A stretch of 64,000 nt of DNA from Desulfobacteraceae bacterium (GCA_024226935.1 JAAELK010000423.1:27426-91425); one strand, 5' to 3'. Positions 1 to 8,772 are shown, numbered from the stretch's first letter. Notes: generated by a model from the letters alone, not told the origin. A program made the numbers and translations.

Positions 1-1584
1 AAGCCTGGGTGGGTTTGAAGAATGTTCAGCCAGGAATAACCGGATCAGGGTTAGAATATCTTCTTGTCCCCGCTCTTTTAAGGGGGGGATGGGAATTGGG
101 AATACATTCAGGCGGTAATAGAGATCTTCTCGGAACCGGCCATCCTGGATGGCCTGGATCAGATCTACATGGGTTGCGGCAATGATACGTGTCTGGATGC
201 GGACAGGTTTGTTGGCACCTATGCGATAGACTTCCCTTGTCTGGAGTACCCTGAGTAGCTTTACCTGCATGTTGTGGGGCATGTCTCCGATTTCGTCCAA
301 TAGTACGGTGCCCTTGCCAGCCAGTTCGAATTTGCCTGGTTTTCCTCCTTTGGCACCACCGGTAAAGGTGCCGTCCATATAGCCGAACAGTTCACTTTCC
401 AGAAGATTGGCCGGAATGGCGCCGCAGTTTATGGGGATAAAGGGTTGTCCCGTGCGCCGGCTCTGGTTGTGGATGGCCTGGGCAAAGAGTTCCTTGCCCG
501 TACCTGTTTCTCCGAGGAGTAAGACAGTGGTGTCGGAGGACGCTGCTCGTTTGGCGAGGGTCACAGCCTTGGTGAAGTGGGGGGAAGTCCCGGTAAGATT
601 GTCAAAGGTGAACAGGGCCCGGGTGCCTGCAATGGTATCGGCCATTTGATAAACCTCATCCATCCGGTCAAAGGTGATCATAGCCCCCAGAGGTTCTCCA
701 TTCTCTGAAGAAACCAATTGGACAGAGCCGATCAGGGAGAGTTCTTCTTTTCCAAGGATCAGGCGGTATTCCCGATTGATCCAGGCCCCTGGATTTGAGG
801 TAACATTTTTAAGATCAATGTCCAGATTATTGAGAATAGACAGTGGTTTTCCCTCAAGCCCTTCCATGCCCAGTATTGCCCTGGCCTTCCGGTTGACCCT
901 CCATATATACTTGTCCTTTTTAATTACAATCAGGCCATTTCTTGCCGTTGTCATTGCCTGATCCAGAAAATGAAGATTCAGGGATAGTTCCCGGTTTCTG
1001 CGGATTACCCGTAACTGCTGTTCTGCCGCTCTGGCTGCTGTGGTTACCATGAACAGGGTATGGGGATGGGTTTCTGCTGAAGATCCTGCCACTGCAATTA
1101 CACCGATGAGTTCCTTGTTTTTACCGAAAATGGGGGCGGAAGAACTTGTCAGGTCGTGGACCTGACGGCAATAATGTTCTGCTCCTGATAGCTGGATGGG
1201 GATTTGGAGGGTCAAAGCCAGAGAAATGGCACTGGTGCCCACATCATTTTCCATCCACCGAAATCCCGGGGTACAATTGGTCCTGCTGGCGATGTTGCCC
1301 ATGGAAGGACTGGATTCCACATGGAGGATATAGCCGTCACGATCCACAGCAGAGATAAAATATTCTTTTGGGGCCAACAGGGACTGGAACTCTTTGAACT
1401 GGGGGATGAGGATATCCAACAGGGGCTGATTTTTTTTTCTCCGTCGGGCAAGATTCTTTTGGGAGAGGCATCCCTGCACAGGATCACGGTGTACAGGATC
1501 TATACCATATGCTGCTGAACGTTTGAAGGAGAGACGGATTTGCTCTTGCAAATCTTTTGAATCTATCAGTTTTCCCTTTTTCAT
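1..1584 (-). CDS. Sigma-54-dependent transcriptional activator, AcoR type (GAF-PAS-AAA+), C-terminus beyond window
   Basis: I read this minus-strand frame directly; it is open to base 1, so at least 528 residues are present and the C-terminal DNA-binding domain lies outside. It starts at the ATG at 1584 (MKKGKLIDSKD). Residues about 60-165 look like the GAF-type sensor of AcoR-family regulators. About 190-290 is PAS-like. The AAA+ domain follows, with Walker A GETGTGKE (complement of 490-513) and Walker B VLLDEIGD. There is no receiver domain, so a small molecule rather than a kinase probably controls it. The sigma-54 contact loop reads GTFTGG instead of GAFTGA. It is divergent from the dehydrogenase/transporter operon and very likely activates it through the -24/-12 promoter at 1970. 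Confidence 0.92.
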   Translation of the reverse strand, partial: MKKGKLIDSKDLQEQIRLSFKRSAAYGIDPVHRDPVQGCLSQKNLARRRKKNQPLLDILIPQFKEFQSLLAPKEYFISAVDRDGYILHVESSPSMGNIASRTNCTPGFRWMENDVGTSAISLALTLQIPIQLSGAEHYCRQVHDLTSSSAPIFGKNKELIGVIAVAGSSAETHPHTLFMVTTAARAAEQQLRVIRRNRELSLNLHFLDQAMTTARNGLIVIKKDKYIWRVNRKARAILGMEGLEGKPLSILNNLDIDLKNVTSNPGAWINREYRLILGKEELSLIGSVQLVSSENGEPLGAMITFDRMDEVYQMADTIAGTRALFTFDNLTGTSPHFTKAVTLAKRAASSDTTVLLLGETGTGKELFAQAIHNQSRRTGQPFIPINCGAIPANLLESELFGYMDGTFTGGAKGGKPGKFELAGKGTVLLDEIGDMPHNMQVKLLRVLQTREVYRIGANKPVRIQTRIIAATHVDLIQAIQDGRFREDLYYRLNVFPIPIPPLKERGQEDILTLIRLFLAEHSSNPPRL

Positions 1585-1733
1585 ATCATTGCCTTTTTAT
1601 ATGTCCGATATTTAAGGTCATGGACCCTTTTAAATTTTCGGGGGAATGATATCTTATGATCGTGTTATGGTCAATGGGTTGTGCTAAAAGTCTTTATATT
1701 TCAGTGTCATAGAATAAAAGTCATATTCTAATA

Positions 1734-1748
1734 TCTCATTTTGAGACA
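1734..1748. promoter_or_regulatory. Upstream activator site 1 (inverted repeat TCTCA-N3-TGAGA)
   Basis: The bases read TCTCATTTTGAGACA, a perfect 5-bp inverted repeat with a 3-bp spacer. A second copy lies 89 bp downstream. The position, about 230 bp before a -24/-12 promoter, is typical of an enhancer for a sigma-54 activator. That the divergent regulator binds here is inferred. Confidence 0.6.
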
Positions 1749-1822
1749 TGTAGCATTTTGTATAAAATCAGGGAGTTTTTGTGTATTTCGGGGGCTGTTT
1801 TATCGTTCAATGATGGATTTAT

Positions 1823-1837
1823 TCTCAAAATGAGACA
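1823..1837. promoter_or_regulatory. Upstream activator site 2 (inverted repeat TCTCA-N3-TGAGA)
   Basis: The bases read TCTCAAAATGAGACA: the same half-sites, spacer length and trailing CA as the copy at 1734, with centres 89 bp apart (about 8.5 helical turns). It sits about 140 bp upstream of the sigma-54 promoter. Confidence 0.6.
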
Positions 1838-1841
1838 GGTT

Positions 1842-1879
1842 ATGTTATTTTTGAGTTGATCTTTTCAACTCCATAACAT
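1842..1879. repeat. Interrupted palindrome between activator sites and promoter
   Basis: An inner perfect 7-bp repeat GAGTTGA/TCAACTC (1853-1859 and 1865-1871) is flanked by an outer perfect 7-bp repeat ATGTTAT/ATAACAT (1842-1848 and 1873-1879). It is AT-rich and has no T-run, so a terminator is unlikely. It may be a further protein site in this control region. Confidence 0.5.
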
Positions 1880-1969
1880 CGAATATTTCTTAATGCAGTA
1901 AAGTATAATGCCTGGAATTTAAGTGTTTTGTATAAAGACTGTTCCGATAAAGATTATTTTTCCACGGGT

Positions 1970-1986
1970 CTGGTCCGTTTCTTGCC
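1970..1986 (+). promoter_or_regulatory. Sigma-54 (-24/-12) promoter
   Basis: CTGGTCCGTTTCTTGCC has GG at 1972-1973 and GC at 1984-1985 separated by exactly 10 bases, with TTGC at -12. This is close to the consensus TGGCACG-N4-TTGC. It points at the operon starting at 2070, with a predicted transcript start near 1997. A sigma-54 activator gene lies divergently upstream. Confidence 0.8.
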
Positions 1987-2069
1987 AAAGCAAATATTTA
2001 ATGAATTATCGTGCTGATGAAGACAGTCATAAATAGGGTCTATTCAGCCAGACAATAGGGAGGTAGCGT

Positions 2070-3200
2070 TTGAAATCCATTGATATCATGGTAATTGGTG
2101 GCGGTCTTTCCGGTGCTGCTCTGGCATTGGGGCTTGTCCGTCAAAAGGTCGGGAAGGTGATGCTTTTGGACCAGCATCTACCGAGCCAGAGATTGTCCCG
2201 GGGAAATTTTGGATTGACCTGGTTTATGTGCAAAGGGGCGGAAAATCCAGCCTATGCTGCCTGGTGTCGTATGGCGACCCGAGAATGGCCTGAATTTGCA
2301 GCCCAACTGGAAGCTTTGACCGGGTATGATGTGGAGTTGGAATGGAAGGGTGGGGCGGTTCAGGCCTTCGGTCGGGAAGAGTTCGATGTCCATGCCGCTT
2401 CCATTAAGAAGATCGGGACAGCCTGTGAAGAGGCGGGTCTGGATTATCCTGTACAGATGCTTACCAGGGAGCAGACCCAGGATCTGATTCCGGATATGTC
2501 TTTGGGAGAAGAGGTAAGTGGTGCAATGTATACCAAAGAACAGGGGCATGTAAATCCTCTTAAGCTTCTGGCTGCTATGCGGTCTGCTTTTCAGAAAAAA
2601 GGCGGGATCTTCCATGGTGGCACCACCGTCCGGAAGATAACACCTTTGAAAAATGCAAGCATCGCGGTGTCCACCGGGGAGGGTGATTTTTCCTGCGGCC
2701 GGGTTGTGGTGGCAGCTGGCCATGGTTGTGCCAGGCTGCTCAACCCCCTTGGTGAGACCCCTGTGATTTATCCCCAGCGGGGACAGCTCATGGTGACAGA
2801 CCGCTATCCCCGCTGTCTTCCTTTTCCATTCCTAAGTGTCAGGCAGACCAACGACGGCACCTTCATGATAGGTTTGTCTTCGGAAGATACTGCCATGGAT
2901 ACCAATGTTACTCCCCGGGCCATGAATACCCAGGCCAAAAATGCCATTCGCCTTTTTCCAAAGCTTGCCAAGCTCAATTGGGTCAGGGCCTGGGGTGCTG
3001 TCCGGGTAATGACGCCCGATGGTGCTCCCATTTACAGTAGGGTCAAGGGTCATGAAAATCTTTTCATGATAGCCCAGCACAGTGGGCTATCTTTAGCTCC
3101 TGTTATGGCAAGTCGTGTTGCCCCCTGGATTCTGGGAAATTCTGTATCGGGCAGTCAGCAATTTATTTCACAATTTTCCAATGGACGGTTTCATGTTTAA
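2070..3200 (+). CDS. FAD-dependent amino/imino-acid dehydrogenase, HcnC/DAO-like catalytic subunit
   Basis: This 376-residue protein is a DAO-fold flavoprotein. The N-terminal dinucleotide-binding motif is IGGGLSG (residues about 8-14), and the C-terminus carries a GLSLAPVMA segment typical of this fold's FAD site. The start is TTG, supported by GGGAGGT five bases upstream. With the next two genes it forms the three-subunit arrangement of HcnABC, opine oxidases and D-hydroxyproline dehydrogenase. This subunit would oxidise the C-N bond of an amino, imino or N-substituted amino acid and pass electrons to the iron-sulfur subunits. The substrate is not readable from sequence. Transport, epimerase and RidA genes downstream argue for catabolism rather than cyanide production. 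Confidence 0.85.
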   Translation: MKSIDIMVIGGGLSGAALALGLVRQKVGKVMLLDQHLPSQRLSRGNFGLTWFMCKGAENPAYAAWCRMATREWPEFAAQLEALTGYDVELEWKGGAVQAFGREEFDVHAASIKKIGTACEEAGLDYPVQMLTREQTQDLIPDMSLGEEVSGAMYTKEQGHVNPLKLLAAMRSAFQKKGGIFHGGTTVRKITPLKNASIAVSTGEGDFSCGRVVVAAGHGCARLLNPLGETPVIYPQRGQLMVTDRYPRCLPFPFLSVRQTNDGTFMIGLSSEDTAMDTNVTPRAMNTQAKNAIRLFPKLAKLNWVRAWGAVRVMTPDGAPIYSRVKGHENLFMIAQHSGLSLAPVMASRVAPWILGNSVSGSQQFISQFSNGRFHV

Positions 3201-3489
3201 GCCAGAGAAAAATAATAATATAGATAAAGTGTCCCTTACCCTTGATGGAAAGCAGATTTTTCTGCCTGCCGCCACCAGCGTAGCTGCCGGTCTTTTGGGA
3301 ATTAATGAGCCTGTTTCAAAAATTTCTTCTACATCGGGAAAACCCTGTTCTCCCTATTGTCTCATGGGTGTTTGTTTTGAATGTACCATGGAAATTGACG
3401 GGATAAAACGCCAGGCCTGTCTGACCGAGGTTGAAGAGGGAATGGAGATCAACCGGGGCCTTAAGGGGGCAGAGGAGAAAGGAAAATGA
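3193..3489 (+). CDS. [2Fe-2S]-binding small subunit, HcnA-like
   Basis: A 98-residue ferredoxin-like subunit. Four cysteines (CSPYC, GVC, FEC, then QAC about 12 residues later) form the plant-type [2Fe-2S] pattern. I chose the ATG at 3193, which overlaps the previous stop in ATGTTTAA and gives the usual length for these subunits. An in-frame ATG at 3181 would add four residues. It overlaps the next gene by ATGA, so the three subunits are translationally coupled. Its role is electron transfer within the dehydrogenase complex. Confidence 0.85.
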   Translation: MFKPEKNNNIDKVSLTLDGKQIFLPAATSVAAGLLGINEPVSKISSTSGKPCSPYCLMGVCFECTMEIDGIKRQACLTEVEEGMEINRGLKGAEEKGK

Positions 3490-4907
3490 GTCGTTATGAT
3501 GTGATTATTATCGGAGCCGGGCCTGCCGGGCTTTCGGCCGGGGCCGTTCTGGGAGAAATGGGGTTAAATGTTCTGGTTCTGGATGAACAGTCAGTTGTGG
3601 GTGGGCAGATTTACCGCCGTATTGAAACTGCCCCTGAACATCGGTTGAAGTTTTTTGGCAGGGATTACAGCCGGGGGCTTGCCCTGGCCGACCGATTTAA
3701 AAAGTCAGGGGCAAAATTTGAAGGAAGTGCCACGGTCTGGCAGGCGGAGTCGGACGGAAGTGTCTGTTATTCCAGGAGGGGAAAATCAAAAATGGTATGG
3801 GCCAATTATATCCTTGTGGCCACAGGTGCCATGGAACGGCCGGTTCCCCTGCCGGGGTGGACATTGTCCGGGGTTATGGGGGCAGGAGCCGCCAATGCCC
3901 TGGCCAAGGAAGCAGGCCTGGTCCCCGCCGGAAGGGTGGTGTTGGCCGGCAGTGGTCCCTTGCTGTTGCTGGAGGCATCTCTTCTGCTCAAAAAAGGGGT
4001 AGATCTTCTGGCCGTTCTGGAAACAACCCCGGTTATGCCCCCGGTGGCTGCCCTGCCCAAAGGGGTTCAGGCTATTTTAGATCCCGGGCTTTTGTTTAAA
4101 GGTTTGAAGATCTTAAGAGAAATTAAAAAATCAAAGATCCAGCATTATAAAGGGGTGAAAGATATTCGGGTCATTGGAACAGATGGGCTTGAATCGGTGG
4201 AGGCTATGCACAAGGAGAATCATCTTAATTTTACAGCCGATATCCTGCTGGTGCATTTCGGGGTGATTCCCAACACCCATATGGTCAGACAGATGGGTTG
4301 TGCCATGGAATGGGATCACATCGGCCGGTTCTGGCAGCCCAAATGTGATGAATGGGGACGAACTATTTTTGAACGGGTCTTTACCGCCGGGGACGGGGCT
4401 GGAGTATCAGGTGCCGGGGCAGCAGCATTCAAAGGAGAACTTGCAGCCCTGGAAATTGCCAGGTGTCTTGGGATTTTAAATAGCTCGGACCGGGATCGGT
4501 TTGCAGCATCGGTAAAAAAGGCAATAAAACAGGATGGCTTTGCCAGGCCTTTCATCGATCATCTCTTTGCTCCGAGGTTTGATGATAGCTGGTTTGAAGA
4601 TGAAACTATGATATGCCGGTGTGAAAATATCACCGTGGGAGAGATCCGGCGGGTGGTGGCGCAAGGGGTAAAGGATGTCAATGAAGTCAAGGTTATCACC
4701 CGGTGCGGTATGGGGCCCTGCCAGGGACGTATGTGCGGGCCGGCCCTGGCGGAAGTGGTGGGACAGGCTCTGTCTATTTGTCCGGAAGATGCAGGGTTGT
4801 TGCGGATCAGACCGCCCGTAAAGCCGGTACCCTTGGAAGAAATTGCATCCATGGATATGGGGTCGGACGGGGGCATGGATGCTAACTGGCTGCTTGATAA
4901 AAAATAA
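3486..4907 (+). CDS. FAD/NAD(P)-binding subunit with C-terminal BFD-type [2Fe-2S] domain, HcnB-like
   Basis: This 473-residue protein opens with a Rossmann motif [10 protein letters not shown] at about residue 10. A second nucleotide-binding motif [10 protein letters not shown] sits near residue 157. The C-terminus has a BFD-like cysteine set: CRCEN, then [11 protein letters not shown] about 35 residues later. This is the HcnB/OoxA layout. It starts at the ATGA overlap with the small subunit. It probably transfers electrons from the DAO subunit to a quinone or other acceptor. A homologous subunit, fused to a HcnA-like domain and carrying an extra ferredoxin insert, is encoded at 53629-55695. 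Confidence 0.87.
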   Translation: MSRYDVIIIGAGPAGLSAGAVLGEMGLNVLVLDEQSVVGGQIYRRIETAPEHRLKFFGRDYSRGLALADRFKKSGAKFEGSATVWQAESDGSVCYSRRGKSKMVWANYILVATGAMERPVPLPGWTLSGVMGAGAANALAKEAGLVPAGRVVLAGSGPLLLLEASLLLKKGVDLLAVLETTPVMPPVAALPKGVQAILDPGLLFKGLKILREIKKSKIQHYKGVKDIRVIGTDGLESVEAMHKENHLNFTADILLVHFGVIPNTHMVRQMGCAMEWDHIGRFWQPKCDEWGRTIFERVFTAGDGAGVSGAGAAAFKGELAALEIARCLGILNSSDRDRFAASVKKAIKQDGFARPFIDHLFAPRFDDSWFEDETMICRCENITVGEIRRVVAQGVKDVNEVKVITRCGMGPCQGRMCGPALAEVVGQALSICPEDAGLLRIRPPVKPVPLEEIASMDMGSDGGMDANWLLDKK

Positions 4908-4932
4908 TAGATATAAAAAGAGAGGAGAGAGG

Positions 4933-5289
4933 ATGAGTACAATTAAACGCATGGAAATATCCCGACGAATGAGTAAAATTGTGGTGCATAATAATACCAT
5001 CTACCTGTGTGGCCAGGTGGCCAAAGATGGCAGTCTGCCCATCATTGGCCAGGCCGAAAGTATGCTGGCAAGGGTGGATGCGCTGCTGGAACAGGCAGGA
5101 AGTGATAGGAAGCATATTCTTTCTGCCACTGTTTATCTAAAGAATATCCAGGATTTTGAAGAGATTAACAGGGTGTGGGATCAATGGATTCCCGAGGGCC
5201 ATGCTCCGGCCCGGGCATGTGTGGAAGCAAAAATAGCCAGGGAAGACCTGCTGGTTGAGATCTCTGTGACGGCTGTCCTGAAGGAATAA
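4933..5289 (+). CDS. RidA family reactive imine/enamine deaminase
   Basis: The protein has 118 residues from the ATG at 4933, preceded by the strong ribosome site AGGAGAGAGG. It shows the RidA pattern: a YLCGQVA segment, a central helix ([12 protein letters not shown]), the ARACVEA stretch with the arginine that binds the carboxylate, and a VEI ending. RidA proteins hydrolyse 2-imino acids released by amino-acid dehydrogenases. Placement directly after a three-subunit dehydrogenase fits clearance of its imine product. Confidence 0.9.
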   Translation: MSTIKRMEISRRMSKIVVHNNTIYLCGQVAKDGSLPIIGQAESMLARVDALLEQAGSDRKHILSATVYLKNIQDFEEINRVWDQWIPEGHAPARACVEAKIAREDLLVEISVTAVLKE

Positions 5290-5350
5290 TTCCCGGGAAA
5301 AATTCGGTGCATTTTATTTTACAATTCAATATCTGAAGGGGAGAGTTTTA

Positions 5351-6769
5351 ATGAGTTTAACTGTTATCATCCTGCTGAGTACTTTGTTGATATTAGGCAG
5401 CACCTATTTTATTACCTATCTCATCAATTATCGGTCCAAAACCACCAGTGAAGATTGGTCCATCGGCGGCAGGAATCTGCCCACCTATGTGATCATAGGC
5501 ACCCAGTTTGCCAGTGCAGCCGGGGGGGGGGTCCTTGTAGCGCTGGTAGGCCTTGGCTACAAGGCCGGCTTGTCCACCATGACTTACGGGATCATAGTTG
5601 TTATTCCATTTATCATTTTGACCTTTCTTGCCAAATGGTTGAGGACAAATAAGTTCTCTACCATTCCTGATATCTTTGCTCATATATATGGTGAGCATAA
5701 GGGCATTGCTCTGGTGTCAGCCTTGCTGACCCTGATCGTTCCGTTCGGATGGATTACCGCACAACTTGTGGCTTTTGGTAAACTTTATTCTGCCATCACT
5801 GGTCTGGAATCCGCCTACCTGATGATGATAATTACCGGTATCAGCTTGGTTTTTGTTATGCCGTCAGGTCTGAAAACCGTTGCCTGGACAGATTTTTTCT
5901 TTGCCTGTTTCATGCTTGTGATCTGTTTTATCGTGACTATGGGCGCCCTGGATATGGCCGGTGGCTGGGCCCATGTGTTGACCAGGGTACCAGAGCAGAA
6001 TGTGGCTCTTCCCGGAGGATTTTTCAGCGTAGGTGGTTTTACCGTGCTGCTCTGGTTTTTTTCCGCCCTGCCCGGCGGTGTTACCAACCAGATCTATTAC
6101 CAGCGTATCAGTGCCATTAAAAATCCAAATCAGGTCAGGATCAGCCTGATTGGTGCGGCCATTGCCTTGATTGCTTCCATTGTCTGGGCCTTCATGATGG
6201 GCTGCATCATCCGTTCTTTGAATCCGGGACTTGAATCGGAAATGGCTACGGGATGGCTGCTCACCCAGTTGCCCATCTGGCTGCTGGCTTTGTTTGCAGG
6301 TCTCATTGTTGCCACTATTATTTCCACGACCTCCAGTGCCTGCCAGACTGTTGTTCTGAACATTACCCGGGATATCTACTTAAAACTCATGGTGGATGAA
6401 CCTGAGGAGAAAAAATTGATAGTTTTGTCCAGGCTGCTTTCGGTAGCGGTTATGGTTATAGCCTGTTCCATGTCTATTTGGTTTCCAGAAACTTTGAAAT
6501 GGCTTGTTTATACCTATGCATTTTCAGCAGCCGGTCTTCTGGCACCTATTTTTCTTGGATATATTTACCGGGACAGGGGCTTTATTACTCAGAATGCGGT
6601 GTTGAGCTCCATGATCGTTGGTATAGTGGTTTGTATTTTTACTAAACAATTTTCCACCATTATCCCCTTTGCTGTATGGGGAATTTTAGGCTCTTTTATC
6701 ACCATTTATCTGGTGAGTATGGTTGAAGGGACGAAAAAAGAGAAATTAGAAGAGAGGAAGGTTCGATGA
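5351..6769 (+). CDS. Sodium:solute symporter (SSS family)
   Basis: A 472-residue integral membrane protein with about 13 hydrophobic segments. It begins with an N-terminal helix followed by the cytoplasmic SEDWSIGGRNLP loop characteristic of SSS transporters (compare PutP). The sequence AAGGGVLVALVG in the first repeat fits the substrate/Na+ region. The ribosome site GGGGAGAG precedes the ATG. The last codons overlap the epimerase start by ATGA. It most likely imports the operon's amino-acid-like substrate by Na+ symport; PutP-type proline transport is a reasonable comparison but the substrate is not proven. Confidence 0.88.
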   Translation: MSLTVIILLSTLLILGSTYFITYLINYRSKTTSEDWSIGGRNLPTYVIIGTQFASAAGGGVLVALVGLGYKAGLSTMTYGIIVVIPFIILTFLAKWLRTNKFSTIPDIFAHIYGEHKGIALVSALLTLIVPFGWITAQLVAFGKLYSAITGLESAYLMMIITGISLVFVMPSGLKTVAWTDFFFACFMLVICFIVTMGALDMAGGWAHVLTRVPEQNVALPGGFFSVGGFTVLLWFFSALPGGVTNQIYYQRISAIKNPNQVRISLIGAAIALIASIVWAFMMGCIIRSLNPGLESEMATGWLLTQLPIWLLALFAGLIVATIISTTSSACQTVVLNITRDIYLKLMVDEPEEKKLIVLSRLLSVAVMVIACSMSIWFPETLKWLVYTYAFSAAGLLAPIFLGYIYRDRGFITQNAVLSSMIVGIVVCIFTKQFSTIIPFAVWGILGSFITIYLVSMVEGTKKEKLEERKVR

Positions 6770-7893
6770 AAATCATATCCATTGATATTAAATTTTTGAA
6801 AGTTCCGTTGAAAAGGCCCTATGTATTGTCAGCTTATTACGGTACACTTTATGATACCTGCCCCATTGTTGTTAAGATTGAGACGGATGCCGGTATAACA
6901 GGGTATGGGGAGACTGATCCTTTGGGGCTGTTCACCGGTGAAACTCCTGAAACCGTTGTTTGTGTGTTAAAACATTATCTGGCTCCGGCTCTTATAGGCA
7001 GCGATCCCACCAATATTGCAGGTCTTCACAGGATTATGGACGCAACGGTAAAGGATATGTTCCTGGCCAAGGCAGCCCTGGATATTGCTGCCCATGATAT
7101 CCTGGGAAAAACCGCCAACCTGTCTGTGGGCACTCTTCTGGGGGGACGGCTGAGAGAATCTCTTCCCATCATGGGGTCTATTGGGGGAGGATCTCCTGAA
7201 ACCAATGCCCGGGAAGCCATGGGCATGGTCAGGGCCGGATACGGGGCCATCATGATCAAGGTCGGCGGCAGTGATATTGGCTATGATCTGGAACGGACAC
7301 AGGAAATACGAAAGGCTGTGGGTCCTGATATGCCCCTGATCCTGGATGCCAACCAGGGATGGAACGTCAGAACCTCAATGAATTTTCTTAAGATGGTGGA
7401 GTCATGCTGCATCGAGATTTTTGAGCAGCCAGTTCCGGCTGCAGATATCCGGGGATTAAAACGGATCCATGAGAATACCGATGTCATGATATCTGCAGAT
7501 GAAAGCCTGCTGTCCATGGAACATGCCAAACAATTGATCCAGAGTCAGGCCGTGGATATATTCAGTATCAAGGTCAGTAAAAACGGCGGGATCTTCCCCA
7601 CCCGGCAGATTATAGAACTGGCAGGCAATTTCGGTATCGATATTTTGTTCAATTCAATGATAGAAGAAGGCATTACCCAGGCGGCAAGTTTCGCATTGGG
7701 AGTTGCCACCAAAAATCTTTATCCCAGCGGCCATGCCTATTTTTCACCCACCCGTCTTGAAGCTGATATTACAGATTTTTCAGGGTTTATTGACAATGGT
7801 AGTATTTGTATTCCCGCCACCCCGGGACTTGGTATCCGGGTGGACAACGATAAGCTTGACCGATATACCAAAGAGGTGATTCATATCAGCTAA
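6766..7893 (+). CDS. Enolase-superfamily racemase/epimerase (mandelate racemase/muconate lactonizing enzyme group)
   Basis: A 375-residue protein with the N-terminal capping domain and C-terminal barrel of the MLE subgroup. Metal ligands are visible as ILDAN (Asp), IFEQP (Glu) and SADES (Asp/Glu). Catalytic lysines appear in MIKVGG (second barrel strand) and SIKVSKNGG (sixth strand), the two-lysine arrangement used by racemases and epimerases. The first lysine of the usual KxK is methionine (IMIK). In this operon it could interconvert the L and D forms of the substrate before oxidation. A cycloisomerase or dehydratase role is possible. Confidence 0.82.
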   Translation: MKIISIDIKFLKVPLKRPYVLSAYYGTLYDTCPIVVKIETDAGITGYGETDPLGLFTGETPETVVCVLKHYLAPALIGSDPTNIAGLHRIMDATVKDMFLAKAALDIAAHDILGKTANLSVGTLLGGRLRESLPIMGSIGGGSPETNAREAMGMVRAGYGAIMIKVGGSDIGYDLERTQEIRKAVGPDMPLILDANQGWNVRTSMNFLKMVESCCIEIFEQPVPAADIRGLKRIHENTDVMISADESLLSMEHAKQLIQSQAVDIFSIKVSKNGGIFPTRQIIELAGNFGIDILFNSMIEEGITQAASFALGVATKNLYPSGHAYFSPTRLEADITDFSGFIDNGSICIPATPGLGIRVDNDKLDRYTKEVIHIS

Positions 7894-7920
7894 AATTGAT
7901 AATGCCTTCGGAGTCACGCC

Positions 7921-8652
7921 GTGGATGGGCCCCTTGGTGAGGGTGTTGAGGGCGATTATAATCAAAAACCCCTTTATCGTTTTGATCTATTTGATTGCAC
8001 TACATTTGTTGAAATGGTTCTGGCTCTGGCCTATACCCGGCCCGAAAGCATAAAAAAGGATCTTTCAGCCTTTGAAGAGATGGTGAAATTAATTCGCTAT
8101 GGGAATGGGGAACCTTCTTTTTTAACCCGTAATCACTTCCCCAGTGCAGATTGGATTCCTAACAATACGATTGGTAATGGCTTGCTCAGGGATGTGAGTC
8201 ATGAAGTGAGTCTATGGGGATCCGGGGCTGTGGGTCTGGCATTGATTAACAAACAGGGCTGGTATCAACATTTTGATGACAAAAATACCCCGATCTGCCT
8301 GGTCGATAATGATCTGCCCTATCCAAATTGTGACGGTGGGGTAGATGATCAGGTCAGGGCCCTGGAACAATTAAAGGTCCAGGCCGAACAAGAGGTTGAA
8401 AATGTCCTTGCTGGGATTAATTATTTGCCCCTGTGGCAGATTTTTGTCTTTCCTTCGTTGACCAAAGAGCAGTTGGCTAATATTCCTTCCGGTTCAATTA
8501 TTCAATTTGTAAGGCCGCGTTATGATCTTCGCGATTTTATAAATACGCGTATGCATGTTTCCCATCAGGGTATTGTAATTCAATCTCCTGATAAAGGAAC
8601 TTTATTGCGCCATGTTTCTTCCAGTTTAAGTAAACGAAAAGTTGTGGGTTGA
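7921..8652 (+). pseudogene. DUF1460 (NlpC/P60-like amidase) gene, 5' end missing or frameshifted
   Basis: The frame begins in mid-domain: GPLGEG is followed by the catalytic-cysteine region FDCTTFVE, with a later RNHFPSADWIPNN segment and a conserved-looking HVSHQGIV near the C-terminus. This fits the N-acetylmuramoyl-L-alanine-amidase-like family PF07313, whose members normally carry a signal peptide and about 60 more residues before this point. The only start is a GTG at 7921 without a ribosome site; an in-frame stop lies at 7900. A different frame just upstream reads like the missing lead-in (AFGVTP), suggesting a frameshift near 7918. Only 27 bases separate it from the epimerase stop. Probably non-functional. 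Confidence 0.6.
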
Positions 8653-8712
8653 TCTTATCTTTAAGGGTTAATTTAACTTTTAATTCAGGGTTGACTTTAA
8701 AATTTTTTGTGA

Positions 8713-8727
8713 GTAAGTATCACTTAC
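8713..8727. promoter_or_regulatory. TetR-type operator (palindrome GTAAGT-ATC-ACTTAC)
   Basis: A perfect 6-bp inverted repeat with a 3-bp spacer lies 46 bp before the TetR gene. It directly follows TTGACT at 8691-8696, so it would overlap the -10 region of that promoter. The position suggests autorepression. Confidence 0.55.
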
Positions 8728-8772
8728 CATACTGAAAAATAACATCAAATCTTTAATAAAGACTGCTAAATC

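Noticed and set aside
2178..2723. Long minus-strand open frame opposite the DAO-type gene
   Set aside because: It is antisense to a clearly conserved flavoprotein and has no family features or ribosome site.
2070..4907. Hydrogen cyanide synthase (hcnABC)
   Set aside because: The fold matches, but gene order is C-A-B and the symporter, epimerase and RidA neighbours point to amino-acid catabolism.
4476..5000. Minus-strand open frame across the HcnB-RidA junction
   Set aside because: It overlaps two well supported plus-strand genes and looks like a reading-frame shadow.
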